A stretch of 64,000 nt of DNA from Myxocyprinus asiaticus (lineage: Eukaryota > Chordata > Actinopteri > Cypriniformes > Catostomidae). Position numbers and translations under genes: made by a program. Shown here piece after piece: positions 32,281 to 44,269 of this stretch. Each line of letters begins with the position of its first letter. Within the stretch, counting starts at the first letter, position 1. Where the stretch lies: assembly GCF_019703515.2 (NCBI RefSeq), contig NC_059349.1:20308744-20372743 (forward strand). Direction: 5' to 3'. The notes under the pieces are model-generated. The model made no database searches. It was not told where the DNA came from and saw nothing but the letters and a program-made list of their open reading frames with translations.

Positions 32281-34822
32281 TTTGAAGTGTTTGAAACCAA
32301 CATGCAAAATGCAAAACCACTGCTAGAGAAACTATTTAACTACAAATTTTAATAACTGGACTTCTGCCTCAAAACCTTATAGTTACTGAGGTACAGCACT
32401 TATGACAACATCCCATGTGACAAGCAGCCCCAGTATCCCCCATATTGGCTATGGATATTTATTTAGTGTCAAATGTATTCTTGTTATATTGATTTTTCTT
32501 ACTTATTACAATGACTGTTAATGAAGAATGTCTTTTGCACAAACATGCATTTTTTGTTTGCATTGCTCAATTAATTGGACTATTGCGGCATCTCACTTGA
32601 CAACTACGAAATCTGGCATAAACCTGCAAAAGTTTTTGTATTAACAAAAGAAGTGAGTAGAACAAACCATTAATGCTGAATAAGGCCACAGGACTTAAGG
32701 AAGGAGCTATTGAGGGATTACTGGCATTTTGGTGCAGAAGGGTCATACTGAATTCAGCGTGATATATTCAAAGCCTTCCTCCACAGGCTAAAGTTTGAAT
32801 GGCCATCTTTTCCATTTTTTATCAGTCGTAAAGGTCTACTGACCAATTTTCTTACAGCGTGGTGAAGGCAGGGCTGATACGTCAACTTCAAAGAATGGAT
32901 TTCTACATTTCACTTGTACAATTGGATTTTATTTTTTTAATTTTTATTGCACTATGATTTTATACAAAAAGAAAAGCTCATAAACTACTGTATAGGATGT
33001 GCCTTTTATGTAGAACTATTGCTATCATTATAAATTAATTAATTGGAAAATTGCCCGAGACTCACTTTCAGAGGGTAATTTGGTCACCTGAAGACAACTT
33101 AATTACAACAGGTGACCAAATATATGATCATCTATTCTAGATCAGGGATTTTTGATGCCAAGGACCCCCAAATATGATGATCCCCTCGTTAGAGAACCCC
33201 TTCCTAAAATATAAAGGCAGCTATATTTACATGTATAAACACCCTTTTATATTGTAAGTGTGACATTATAAAGACAGCAAAATTAAATAATTGCCTTTTA
33301 TATTATCATTGTACTTAAGCCAAAATAAATTATTAAAATATGATCTGGAAAATATTTACTTTGTATTAAGTTTACAGCATATCTCTTAAAATATGTACAT
33401 TTTTGAAACTTCTATTAGTTGCAAATTCAGCATATACATCAAAGGCAAGATAAAAATGGGCATGGCTGGTCGGCTGACCTAATTAAAGTCTGGGCGACTC
33501 CAGAAAGTGTGAATAGTTCTCAGAATCCCCAGTGACTTCAGATAAGCATCCTTTGCTAAATGGTATGAGATTACATGTAAAAGGATCAAGTGTCAAATGT
33601 AGTATTTCTTTGCGAGCCAGTTCCTTTGAATCTCTCTACACCATTTCTTCAGAGATTAATTGACGAGGCAGATGTTGGCTAGTTGGAAAGTCCCCTGGAT
33701 TTGCTTGGATTACTGTGCGAGAGACAAAAGCAATTCAGTTTTCAGCTATTGGATTAAATAGCTTGATATCAACTGTCTGTGGCAGGTTGCCAAGTCTCAG
33801 TATCAAAGTCTGAGTGGAAATATTTCCCTCACCGAATGGAATGGAATACTTTTACACCTGCACAATGAGTCTTAGCTTGTGTTGAGCATAATTAGCACAA
33901 GAAGAAATCAATGCCTGCTTCTTTTCTGTTATCAATGTCTGCAAATACTGTAGAAGATGAACAAAGAGTTTGCCAGACTTTAAAGTGGAGCTGAAAGATT
34001 GTACTGAATGTGCTAGGCATATGCTGACCTTTACCATGTGTTGCTGGTGAACTGCTTAAAGTTCCTCAGTAACACTAATGAATGAGTATAATAAAAGTAG
34101 CTTGCAGTTAAAAGCACAAGAGAAACATGACACTGTTGGCCTTGAACATATGTGCAGTCAAATATTGGATCCCCACAGGTCCCCAACATGTGAGCCACTG
34201 ATCACTGACCAGAGCATCATTCACAAGTTATTTGCAGCTTGCAATGCTCCCTGGTGTCACAGACTTTTTCAGTTTCCTGCTGTCTTTATATCTCACACTG
34301 AATTGCCTGCCTACAGATCTTTTCAAGTCTGACAGAGCTTAGTCACCCCGAAAGTCATATCCTCTTGCAGGTTTTGCAGTTTCTCCAAAGCTGCTCTCTG
34401 TTGGCAGAAGAAAGCCACATACTGTAGCTCTTCCCTGCTCTTCAACATCAATAACAGTTCTTATCTTCAAGCCTGCATCAATGGAATTGATTAGTCATCA
34501 AGTGTAGTTGTCTTTCTTCAAACCTCATACCCTCTGAAAGTGAATCTTGGGTAATTCCCAATTAACTTCTTTCTTATGAAAGTCATAGTTCTATACAAAA
34601 GCCATATCCTATATGTTTCTCTGTATATCAAGTCACAGAACAATTGTGAATTAAAATGCAAAATGTGTCATATTTTATAAGTGAAAAGTAGAAATCCTTT
34701 CTTCAAAGTTGCAAAGGGTCTATGATCTTTTTTATGGAATGTAGAATGCATGTGTTGCAATGTGAATGCAATGTTTGCATGTGAAAAAAGTATGCTAATG
34801 GTTGCATACTCTACAAAAGTTA
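32281..34822. other. Non-coding, nothing supported
   Basis: AT-rich sequence between DIRS B and gmr1-like copy 2. Short frames (for example 33852-34037 minus, 34078-34332 plus) show no known motif. Confidence 0.5.
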
Positions 34823-34948
34823 ATGTGAAGTTGTGTGTGAAAGTCAATATTTTTCCTGTAAAGCTGTAAACATTAAACTGGACAAATTAAAACACCCACC
34901 TGAACTGGGAAACCAACTCGCCTCCTCCTTTCCTCGAACTCCCTTACA
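34823..34948 (+). repeat. Truncated 5' LTR of gmr1-like copy 2
   Basis: Matches the last ~130 bp of 39297-39626 almost exactly, from tgtgaagttgtgtgtgaaag to cgaactcccttaca. The main difference is an indel near 34913. The promoter half is absent, so autonomous transcription from this LTR is unlikely. Confidence 0.85.
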
Positions 34949-34949
34949 C

Positions 34950-34967
34950 TGGTGCCGAAAACCGGGA
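34950..34967 (+). promoter_or_regulatory. tRNA primer-binding site, gmr1-like copy 2
   Basis: TGGTGCCGAAAACCGGGA directly after the LTR, identical to copy 1. Unlike the sushi element, this family uses a conventional TGG-initiated site. Confidence 0.8.
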
Positions 34968-34976
34968 TAAGTTTGG

Positions 34977-37900
34977 TTGAAGATGGATGGAAGTCGCCCC
35001 GTAGAGTTCTCCCAGTTGGCGGAGATCCTCCAAGCCCTCGCTGGCCTACATTGGAGCCACCAGCAAACACTGCTTGAGCTCCGACAAGATCAAGATCGCC
35101 GGTTTGTCGAGCTCCTACGCGCTCAAGCAGAGGACCAGCAGGCGATCCGGAGCCTCCTCAGCCAGGAGGCATCCCCAGCCGCGACCCCGGACACTCACAC
35201 GCCGTTGCCTCCGCCTGTGTTACAGAAAATGGGGACGGCGGATGACCCCGAGGCCTTCCTGGATTTGTTTGAACGTACCGCCGAGATCTGGGGCTGGCCA
35301 CTCGGCCAGTGGACGGCCCAACTTATCCCGCTGTTGTCCGGGGAAGCCCAGCTCACGGCTCAACAACTGCCGGCGACGAGCCTCCTGGCTTACGGTGACT
35401 TGAAGAAAGCCATCCTACAATGGGTTGGTCGGAGTCAGGAAGAGAATCGTCAACTCTTCCGGAGCCTGAAGCTGGAGAACTCCGACCGCCCATTTGCCTT
35501 CGCCCAACGGCTCCGCGACGCCTGCCGAAGATGGCTGCTAGCGGGGGACCGTGGCGTCGACGAGACCATCGACCAGGTGGTACTGGAACAATTAATACAT
35601 CGTCTGCCAAAAGGGATGGTGGAGTGGGTCTAGTGCCACCGCCCGGCATCGCTGGAGGAAGCCATCCGGCTTGCAGAGGACCACATGGTGGCGATCCTGA
35701 GGGCGGAAGAGCCCTCCTACTCTCTCTCTCCTCCCCCTGTGTTTTCCCCTGTCTCATCCCCCTCCCCTCTCTCCTCTCATTCTGCTCTCTCCCCAGGGCC
35801 CGTTCCTGCCCCACGCAGGTGAGGAGGACTTCAGCCACCGAGACCAGCTCCCCGGGTGTGGGAGGCGACACCTCCCCCTACCCCGATGCCCCGCCGCTCT
35901 CCCTCTCAGGTGAAGGCGCCCGCTGACACAAGTGCGGGCGTGGCGCCTGGGCCAGCCTGCTGGAGGTGTGGGGACCCGGACCACTTCTGGGATCAGTGTC
36001 CTCTGATGGAGCTGGGGACGGTGGTGTGGGTCTCTGACCTCCCGCAGGCTGCCCCCGACCGGTCCGGAGCGTACCGGATACAGGTAAGTGTCAAGGGGGG
36101 TACTCACCAAGCGTTGGTGGACACCAGGTGTAATCAAACCACTATCCACCAACGCTTGGTTCAACCCAAGGCTTTGGGCACAACTAAAACAGTGAGGGTG
36201 AAATGTGTGCACGGGGATATTCACAAGTATCCGGTGGTGACACTGACGATTAAATTCCGGGGGAAAAAGCATAGAGTGGAGGCTGCGGTTAGTTCCCGCC
36301 TCACCCATCCGCTGATTTTGGGGACTGATTGGCCTGACTTTAGAGTTTTATTAAAGGGAATTTGTGCGGATGGGTCCTGTAAGAAATCAGGGAGATGTAC
36401 AATGTGCGATGCTCTGGCAGGGGAGGCAGAGTCGGGGCCGTCCTCGACAGCTCCGCGTCATAATGACGAGAGAGGGGGAGAGGCAGCAGCCCCTCCCCTT
36501 CTCAGGGAATTCCCTGAGGGGGATTTCCCATTGGAGCAGTCGCAAGACGAGACACTCAAACACGCCTTCGACCAAGTAAGAGTCATCGATGGTCAACGAC
36601 TCCAGCCTGACATCGCCCTTTCATACCCCTATTTTGCGATTATAAATGAGCGGTTGTATAGAGTGACACAGGACGCTCAGACTAAAGAGGATACAACCCA
36701 ACTTTTGATTCCACGGAGCCGTCGGAAAATGGTATTCCAGGCGGCTCATTATAATCCCATGGCGGGTCACCTAGGAGAAAGGAAAACACTGAACTGTCTA
36801 ATAGCCCACTTCTATTGGCCGGGCATTGGCGGCGATGTCCGCAGGTGGTGTGCGGGATGCCGCGAATGCCAGCTGGTTAACCCACCGGCCACCCCAAAAG
36901 CGCCATTGCGCCCTCTTCCCTTAATCGAGGTCCCCTTTGAGAGAATTGGAATGGACCTCGTCGGGCCATTAGAACAGTCAGCACGCGGACATCGCTTTGT
37001 AGTGAACTATGCAATGCGGTATCCGGAAGCAGTGCCTCTTCACAACATCTCAGCACGCAGTGTTGCGGAGGCACTCTTCAAAATAATCTCCCAGGTGGGG
37101 ATTCCGAAAGAAATCCTCACCGATCAGGGCACAACGTTTATGTCACGGACGCTACGCGAGCTGTACAAATTGTTGAGTATTAAATCAATTCGCACCAGCG
37201 TGTACTATACTCAAACGGATGGCCTGGTGGAACGATTTAATAAAACCCTCAAAAACATGATTTGTAAGTTCGTGCATGACGATGCTAGAAATTGGGATAA
37301 ATGGCTCGACCCCCTGTTATTTGCAGTACGAGAGGTCCCGCAAGCCTCCACTGGCTTCTCCCCATTCGAGCTGCTGTATGGGCGACGCCCACGTGGTGTG
37401 CTTAATGTATTGCGAGAGGCCTGGGAGGAGGAACCTTCAAACAGTAAAAAAGAAATTCAATACGTTCTTGATCTTAGAGCAAAACTCCACACTTTGGGGC
37501 AGCTAACACAGGAGAATTTGCTCCAAGCTCAAGAACGACAGCGCCGAATGTATGGCAGGGGAACTCAGCTAAGGGAATTTGCACCGGGAGATAAAGTGCT
37601 TGTATTACTTCCCACATCGAGCTCTAAATTACTCGCCAAGTGGCAAGGACCCTTTGAGGTCACACGACGAGTGGGAGATCTCGATTATGAGGTTAAACGA
37701 ACCAATAGAGGGGGCGCACGTCAAATATACCACCTCAATCTCCTGAAATTATGGAGGGAGGTGGTCCCTGTGATGTTGGCTATGGTAGTTCCTGAGAAGG
37801 CGGAGCTCGGACCGGAGGTGAGTTCAAAACGTAAACAGTTCACCCCAGTCACTTGCGGAGACCACCTCTCACCGAGTCAACTCGCGGAGGTTGCTAGGTT

Positions 37901-39365
37901 GCAACAGGAGTTTGCGGATGTGTTCTCCCCTCTACCGGGGCATACAAACCTCATCCATCACCACATCGAGTCCGAGCCGGGGGTCGTGGTACGTAGCCGC
38001 CCCTACCGATTGCCCGAACACAAGAAGAAAATCGTTCGGAAAGAATTGGATGCATTGCTCGATATGGGGGTAATAGAAGAATCCCACAGCGATTGGTCCA
38101 GCCCAGTTGTTCTAGTGCCTAAGAGCGATGGGTCTGTACGGTTCTGTGTGGATTATAGGAAAGTCAACGCGGTGTCTAAATTTGATGCGTATCCAATGCC
38201 TTGCGTTGATGAGTTGCTCGATCGGTTGGGCACTGCTCGATTTTATTTGACATTAGATTTGACGAAGGGTTATTGGCAGATCCCCTTGACACCAATTTCC
38301 CGTGAAAAAACCGCCTTCTCCACACCGTTTGGATTACACCAGTTTGTGACACTTCCGTTCGGTTTGTTTGGAGCCCCAGCTACGTTTCAGCGTCTCATGG
38401 ACCGAATCCTCAGACCGCATTTGGCTTACGCCGCTGCCTACTTATATGACATCATCATTTACAGCAATGATTGGCAGCGGCACATGCAATATCTGAGGGC
38501 GGTTCTGAGATCGCTGCGCCGAGCGGGACTCACAGCAAACCCAAAGAAGTGTGCGATTGGGCGGGTGGAGGTATGGTATCTGGGGTTCCACTTGGGCCAC
38601 AGGCAGGTGCGTCCCCAAATTGACAAGACAGCAGCGATTGCAAACTGCCTGAGGCCCAAGACCAAAAAGGGCGTGAGACAGTTCCTGGGGCTGGCTGACT
38701 ATTATTGAAGGGTCGTGCCTAATTATTCGGATGTCACCAGCCCGCTGACTGCTCTCACTAAAAAGGGAGCTCCAGACCCGGTCCAGTGGACGGAGCAGTG
38801 TCAGTGGGCGTTCACACAAGTTAAAGCCGCACTTTGCGGGGGGCCGCTTTTACATTCACCTGACTTCTCTCTCCCTTTTGTTTTACAGACAGATGCTTCA
38901 GACAGGGGGCTGGGGGCCATACTCTTGCAGGTGGTGGAGGGGGAGGAGCGCCCGGTGCTGTACATTAGCCGTAAGCTCTCGTTGAGGGAAACTAAGTACA
39001 GCACCGTGGAAAAGGAATGTCTCGCCATCAAGTGGGTGGTCCTCACTCTCTGATACTACCTGTTGGGGCAGACCTTCACCCTCTGTTCCGATCATGCCCC
39101 GCTCCAGTGGCTCCACCGCATGAAAGATACCAACACGCGGATCACCCGTTGGTACCTGGCTCTTCAGCCGTTTAAGTTCAAGGTGGTCCACAGACCGGGA
39201 GCACAGATGGCTGTCGCCGACTTCCTTTCCAGGAATGGGGGGGGGATTGGTAGGCAGACCGGATGCCTCCCCAGCCTGAGTCAGGCGGTGGGGATATGTG
39301 GCAGTGGGGGCGTGGTCAAGCATCTCTCCGGAGAGAGAGAAAGCGGTAAGGGCGCTTACACCTGA
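34977..39365 (+). pseudogene. Single-frame gag-pol of gmr1-like copy 2, four stops
   Basis: One frame spans gag to RNase H with stops only at 35631, 35820, 38706 and 39051. Gag: MGTADDPEAFLDLFERTAEI, then zinc knuckle CWRCGDPDHFWDQCP (about 35958-36002). Protease: QALVDTRCNQTT, with the catalytic Gly as Arg. Integrase: HYNPMAGHLG...CRECQ, GMDLVGPL, ILTDQGTTF, TDGLVERFNKTLK. RT: VGVIEESH-type start, TLDLTKGYWQIPL, FGLFGAPATFQRLMD, active site YLYDIIIYS. RNase H: QTDASDRGLGAILLQ, KECLAIKWVV, SDHAPLQWLHRMKD. The 950-codon stretch 35856-38708 is the longest open frame in the window. All four stops are explained by transitions when compared with copy 1. Confidence 0.9.
39284..39296 (+). promoter_or_regulatory. 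Polypurine tract of gmr1-like copy 2
   Basis: GGCGGTGGGGATA directly precedes the TGTGGC start of the 3' LTR. Purine-rich as expected for the plus-strand primer, with one pyrimidine interruption. Confidence 0.6.
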
Positions 39366-39626
39366 GCTAAATTATGTCTAACACCTGTCTCTAATTTCAG
39401 TGAGCACGGGGAGAGCGGCATAAAACAGCCACACCGCCAGTAGACAGGGAGAGAGAGAGACTGGCACAAGAAAAGCCATATTGCCATGGAAGTTATTGTG
39501 AAGTTGTGTGTGAAAGTCAATATTTTTCCTGTAAAGCTGTAAACATTAAACTGGACAAATTAAAACACCCACCTGAACTGGGAAACCTCGCTTCTCGCCT
39601 CCTCCTTTCCTCGAACTCCCTTACAG
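39297..39626 (+). repeat. 3' LTR of gmr1-like copy 2
   Basis: 330 bp, TGTGGCAGTGGGGGC...CTCCCTTACA. Contains a GA-rich run near 39450 and an attaaa-type signal near 39546. It is the only complete LTR of this copy. Confidence 0.85.
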
Positions 39627-41364
39627 TTAATTTACACTGGACTCAAATGTCTTACAAGTAGGTTAATGGGTGTTTTTGTGCAATTTGGGGATTTTGGGAA
39701 AGTAGATTTTTTTTGGCCATGTAAATGTGCAAATAAATTGCACACAACAGGGCAGACAATGCTAATAAAACATAACCGAACAGCACATAATTATGAGTGA
39801 AAAAACCTAAGGGCATAACTAGCACAGGTGTCTCAGTCATCACTGTACTGAGAAATGTAACACATTAAATTTGCATGCGTATTAGTATGACTGCATATAA
39901 GGAACGTTCTGGAGCTAAGAATCTTGGCAAGCCAAGGGCAATTTCTGCTTTAAATCCATTCTCTTTATCAATCAAAAGTCAGAAAGCTCACCGTGATTCA
40001 GCTTGACAAATCATAAAAGTGTGTACAATACAGTTTATCCATGTCATGCTCTTTTAAATACCATCTTTATTTGTCTACCTGTGACCTCTGTCGAGGCAAA
40101 AGGTGGGCCAAACATTAGACTAAGAAAAAAGATGCCTTAGTAAGCTTTGGGAATACTGCAACTCCCTGGAGAGTACACAACACTCTCACTAATGCAAAGT
40201 GAGAGTGTTATGGGCCATTTCACCTCCTTAAACCAATGAAGCTCAAATCCACAGTGACCAAAGTCTCCTGCATCCCTAAAATGCTGTGTTGAGGAGGAAT
40301 ACAGTACATGAAGAAAAACACATGTATGTCCAGTACATACATAAAGTACAGTATATGCAGAGAGAATATTCAGGTATACAGCGCATATATGTACAATGCA
40401 TACCCAACACATACTGTACATAAATATGTTTCTAAAAAATAAAAATAAAAAACAGAGTGGATATACAGTAAACAAATACAGAAAAAAGCATTAACATTGT
40501 AACTTATTGATTTTGGGGAGTAGCCATTGGCAATTGTGGCTGAATAATTAATTAGGTACTGTAGATCTGTCTGTGCAAGGGTTGTGTGCTTACTGGGAAT
40601 GGAAATGATTGTTATTTAATGGAGTTTTCCAAACTAAGTTCGGGAGGTACTTGTTCATTTAATCCAACCAACCACATCGCAAGAATAAGTGTATATAAAC
40701 AACTACTTATCTCTATGCTGCGATGATTTTCCTGGCATCCCTCCACCACCCCAACTCCTCACATCTATTCATCAATAACTAAACAAGTCTGGGGTGTTAT
40801 TGGAGTTCAGGTCAAATCTCGAGCCACGAGCCCTCCTCCAGGGACAGCAAGCCAAAACAAGTTTACACTATCCTTTTCAGGATTACATTAACATGCAAAC
40901 TACTGAATAATGAATAGGGGTTAAAGTTCTATTTGTAGTTCTGTTTAGTGTTAATGATGCAGTTTAATTTTAAATGATGTTGTTTTATTTAAAGTTACTC
41001 TGGTGGAGATTAGTGCTCTTTTGAACTACCTGGGATTCTGTTTGATTTAATTAATTGTATGTAAAATATTAAAAGAGATATGTTAATTACACTGCAAGTA
41101 TCCATAGACTAAAAACTCTCAATGGCTGATTCTACATTTGGTCTCTACTTTCAACTGATGCCATATGCTACACTATATAATTACATAGAGCAATTAAACA
41201 TGATTAAGAACAAAGTTTGTCATAATTATTTCAGGATGAGAATCACCCCCATAACCATCAATCTTAAAAGAATAGTTAATCCAAAAATAAAAATGATGAG
41301 ACCCGAAATGTAATTTTTCAGCGAAAGTCTTGAAGCGACTTGAAGTCTTAAAGTCTTGACACAC
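39627..41364. other. Non-coding; holds the donor of a DIRS C insertion
   Basis: No gene supported. 41165-41222 is the 58-bp source of an identical segment inside DIRS C at 42792-42849. A 'ttaatccaaaaataaaaatga' stretch near 41275 resembles the end of a common fish foldback element. Confidence 0.55.
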
Positions 41365-41927
41365 ACATAGACTCCATTTTGAAGAAGGCTCAGCAGAGGT
41401 TGAACTTCCTTCGCTGAGGAAGTTCAATCTGCCACAGGCTCTGCAGTTACAGTTCTACTCGGCCGTCATTGAGTCTGTCCTGTGTACATCTATAATTGTC
41501 TAGTTTGGTTCAGCCACCAAATCAGAGAGAAGGAAACTACAATGGACAATCAGGACTGCTGAGAGGATTATTGGTGCCCCCCTGCCCATTCTCCAAGACC
41601 TGTACATCTCCAGAATGAGAAAACGTGCAGGTAGAATCACTCTGGACCCCACACACCCTGCCCACTCCCTCTTTGAAATGTTGCCCTCTGGCCGCTGCTA
41701 CAGAGCACTGAGCGCCAGGACATCCAGGCACAAGAACAGTTTTTACCCTCAGGCCATTTACCACATGAACAATTAAACTGCCTCAGGACTCCCCCATAGT
41801 GCAATAATGTAAATAATATCTCATGTACATATGTAAATTCATATTTAATATAATCAATATTTAATTCAATAACTGTACATAGCCCTACCTTGCCATTCTG
41901 TTATATGTCCTATTATTTGTATATCTA
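41365..41927 (+). pseudogene. CR1-like LINE 3' fragment, target of DIRS C
   Basis: Plus-strand sequence encodes in broken frames the tail of a LINE RT: KKAQQRLNFLR, a stretch resembling ESVLCTSIIV-W, then REGNYNGQSGLL-type shifts, and the 3' region with 'tgttgccctctggccgctgc' and 'gccaggacatccaggcacaa'. Related to the RT tail of the LINE at 50105-53088. AT-rich 3' sequence follows to 41927, where DIRS C starts with GTT. Confidence 0.65.
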
Positions 41928-42117
41928 GTTCCCTATCTGTCACTCACTCGACGTTGTGTCGATGTAGTGACACTAGGGGTCACTCTTGGGAGCCTGAGAA
42001 ACCTCTGGTCATTCATAAAAGGCCAGTGAAAATTGGCGAGTGGTATTTGCATACCACTCCCCCGGACATACGGGTATAAAAGGAGCTGTTATGCAACGAC
42101 TCATTCAGATTTTCTCT
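41928..42117 (+). repeat. Left inverted terminal repeat of DIRS C
   Basis: Near-identical to 8115-8300 of DIRS A, including the TATAAAAGG promoter element at about 42073. There is no partner at the other end because of truncation. Confidence 0.85.
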
Positions 42118-42310
42118 TCGGAGCCGAACGGTCGATGTTTACTGAGCTGAATGTTTATTCACCTCTGCTGGCTTTGATGGCGCATTTCAGCGGCTTCTCC
42201 CTCCTCTGCACTGGTGAAATGCGGAGAACGCCCCTGGGCGCTTCGGCAGAAATAAGAGAGCATATTTCTCTAAAAAAGCGGCACACACAGAACATCTTTT
42301 TAAAGCACAC

Positions 42311-43663
42311 ATGGAATGTGTTATTCCTGGTTGCGGTCGTTATCTCTCAACTTCTGACGGTCACGATCGCTGTCTTTCATGTCTGGGCATGACCCACGCA
42401 GAGACAGCATTCGTGGATGGATCATGTACTCATTGCGAGAACATGACCATGGCAACGTTGCGGTCATGGCTTGCCTTCTACCTATGGGTATGAGGACAGC
42501 GCGGCTAGCACTGGGGGCGATTTGGGGACCTCAATGGGACCAACTCCGCCGGGTATCCCCCCACGGACCTCCCATTCCCCAGCATGCTCGTCTGCCCTGA
42601 TCGGGCTTCCGGATGAGTCCGCCAGCTCGTCTCACGGCAAGTTCGACCTCTTGTTTGGAGCCCACGAAGCTGATGAGCTCTTGAGCGCAGCATCGGAGAG
42701 CGGGCTCGTCCAGTCGGACGTGGAAGCCTCAGCTGGGCTCCTCCCCTCGGGTACGGTCGCCCAGTCACAGGCTGACACAAAAATGACAGACATGCTACAC
42801 TATATAATTACATAGAGCAATTAAACATGATTAAGAACAAAGTTTGTCAGCCGCGAGTGTCGGGCTAGAGTGGAACCCTCCGCTCTCCCCTGAACCCTCG
42901 CGGCTTGATGATTGGTTCCTGCTCTCCAGTTCCTTTCTTCTCGGAAGAGCAAAAGGAGCTGACAAGGTCGTGGGAGGCACCTTTTACTGCCCGATCCCGA
43001 TCTTTCAGCTCCCCCGCCCTCACTACCCTCGATGGTGGGGCGGCCAGGGGCTATTCGGAGATTCCCCCGGTGGATAAGGTGCTCGCAGTGCACCTATGCC
43101 CGCAGAGTGCCGCCAGCTGGCGCGGGCGCCCAAAGCTCCCGTCCAAAGCCTGTAGGTTTACGTCATCCCTGACAGCCAAAGCGTACAGTGCCGCTGGACA
43201 AGCCGCCTCCGTCCTGCACGCCATGGCTCTCCTGCAAGTCCACCAAGCCAAGGCGCTAAAGGAACTGCACGAGGGTAGTTCCGCCCCAGATTTGATGCAG
43301 CAGCTGCGCTCGGCGACTGACCTCGCTCTCCGGGTGACGAAGGTCATAGCACAGTCTCTCGGGTGGGCGATGTCCACCTTGGTGGTCCAGGAGCGCCACC
43401 TTTGGTTCAACCTGGTCGAGATGGGAGAGGCTGATAAGGCACGGTTCCTTGCTGCCCCCATTTCCAAGGTTGGCCTATTCGGCAACACGATCGAGGACTT
43501 TTCCCAGCATTTCTCGATGGTGAAGCAGCAGACGGAGGCAATCCAGCACATCCTGCCCCGGCGCGGCTCAAGATCCCGCACCCCGCCTGCTCGTCGCCAA
43601 GGGCGTCCCCCTGCGGTGACTGCACCGGATCCGCCGCAGCCCGCCCCTTCGGCCCGGCCGTGA
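42311..43663 (+). pseudogene. DIRS C ORF1 (gag-like), interrupted by filler
   Basis: ATG at 42311 starts the Cys/His-rich N-terminus (CVIPGCGRYLSTSDGHDRCL, SCLGMTHAE, CTHCENMTMATLRSW). Frame changes follow, then the 58-bp filler at 42792-42849. From 42905 a 252-codon frame holds the conserved part: FFSEEQKELTRSWEAPFTAR, LTAKAYSAAGQAASVLHAMA, QLRSATDLALRVTKVIAQSL, VGLFGNTIEDFSQHFSMVKQ, and a basic Pro/Arg tail ending at 43663. This is the best view of the ORF1 C-terminal half in the window. Confidence 0.82.
42792..42849. repeat. 58-bp templated insertion in DIRS C
   Basis: Identical to 41165-41222 over 58 bp, same orientation. DIRS D shows what should be here: between 'gacatgct' and 'gccacgag' only ten bases. 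The insertion replaces those ten bases. Shared ATGCT at the left and CA at the right are junction microhomologies. Confidence 0.9.
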
Positions 43664-44269
43664 AGCTCACCGCCACCCGTCTCACTGCAAGCCGCCAAGA
43701 ACCCGCGAAAGGCTTCAAAGTGCCCCTGAGACAGGTGACCCAGGGACGACGAAATCCACTGCCTTGGAGCTGGTAAGCAGACCACTCCATCCCCCGGTGG
43801 AGAATCTTTTGTTGCTTCATTTAATTTCGCCGCATGCCCAAGTGGCTGCGGTACCCAACTGTTCAGCAAAAGAGCAGTTTCCTCATTCCCTGGGTCACAT
43901 ACCCGGTGTGCACGGCCGTCATCACCACCAACGTCCACCATTCTGTTTTGGCAGGTTTGGCACTCCAGCGGCGGTCTCCCTGCCCCTGTGCACTCAGCTG
44001 TGGCACAAATCTGCCCCCGATGTGACAGTCTCCACGGGTCACGAGGACAGCCCTCTTCCTCCCCCATCCCAGGTTGTTCCGGGGGTGGTCACAAGGAGCC
44101 AGGTAAGTGCTTCGATGTCCCTGAACTCAGCACTGGCTGAACCGGACTGTCCGACTCGGCTACGTGATTCAGTTTGCCAGGCGCCCGCCCAGGTTCAGTG
44201 GTATCCACTTCACCTCGGTGAAGGGCGAGAACGCTGCTACCTTGCACACGGAGATCACTACCCTCCTAC

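Larger units (their letters stand above)
34823..39626 (+). mobile_element. gmr1-like Ty3/gypsy element, nearly complete
   Basis: Order: partial 5' LTR (34823-34948), primer-binding site, one gag-pol frame, polypurine tract, complete 3' LTR (39297-39626). Domain order is zinc knuckle, protease, integrase, RT, RNase H, the gmr1-type order. The first ~200 bp of the 5' LTR are missing, so the upstream boundary is a truncation. LTR fragments differ by a small indel and few substitutions, so this copy is much younger than the sushi element. Confidence 0.92.

Noticed and set aside
40140..40475. 112-codon minus-strand frame as a membrane protein gene
   Set aside because: Hydrophobic composition comes from AT-rich, TGTA-repetitive DNA. 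There is no family similarity and no exon-like borders.
43051..44067. 338-codon minus-strand frame in DIRS C
   Set aside because: It lies antisense to ORF1, whose plus-strand frame matches the other DIRS copies. GC-rich sequence keeps the antisense frame open by chance.
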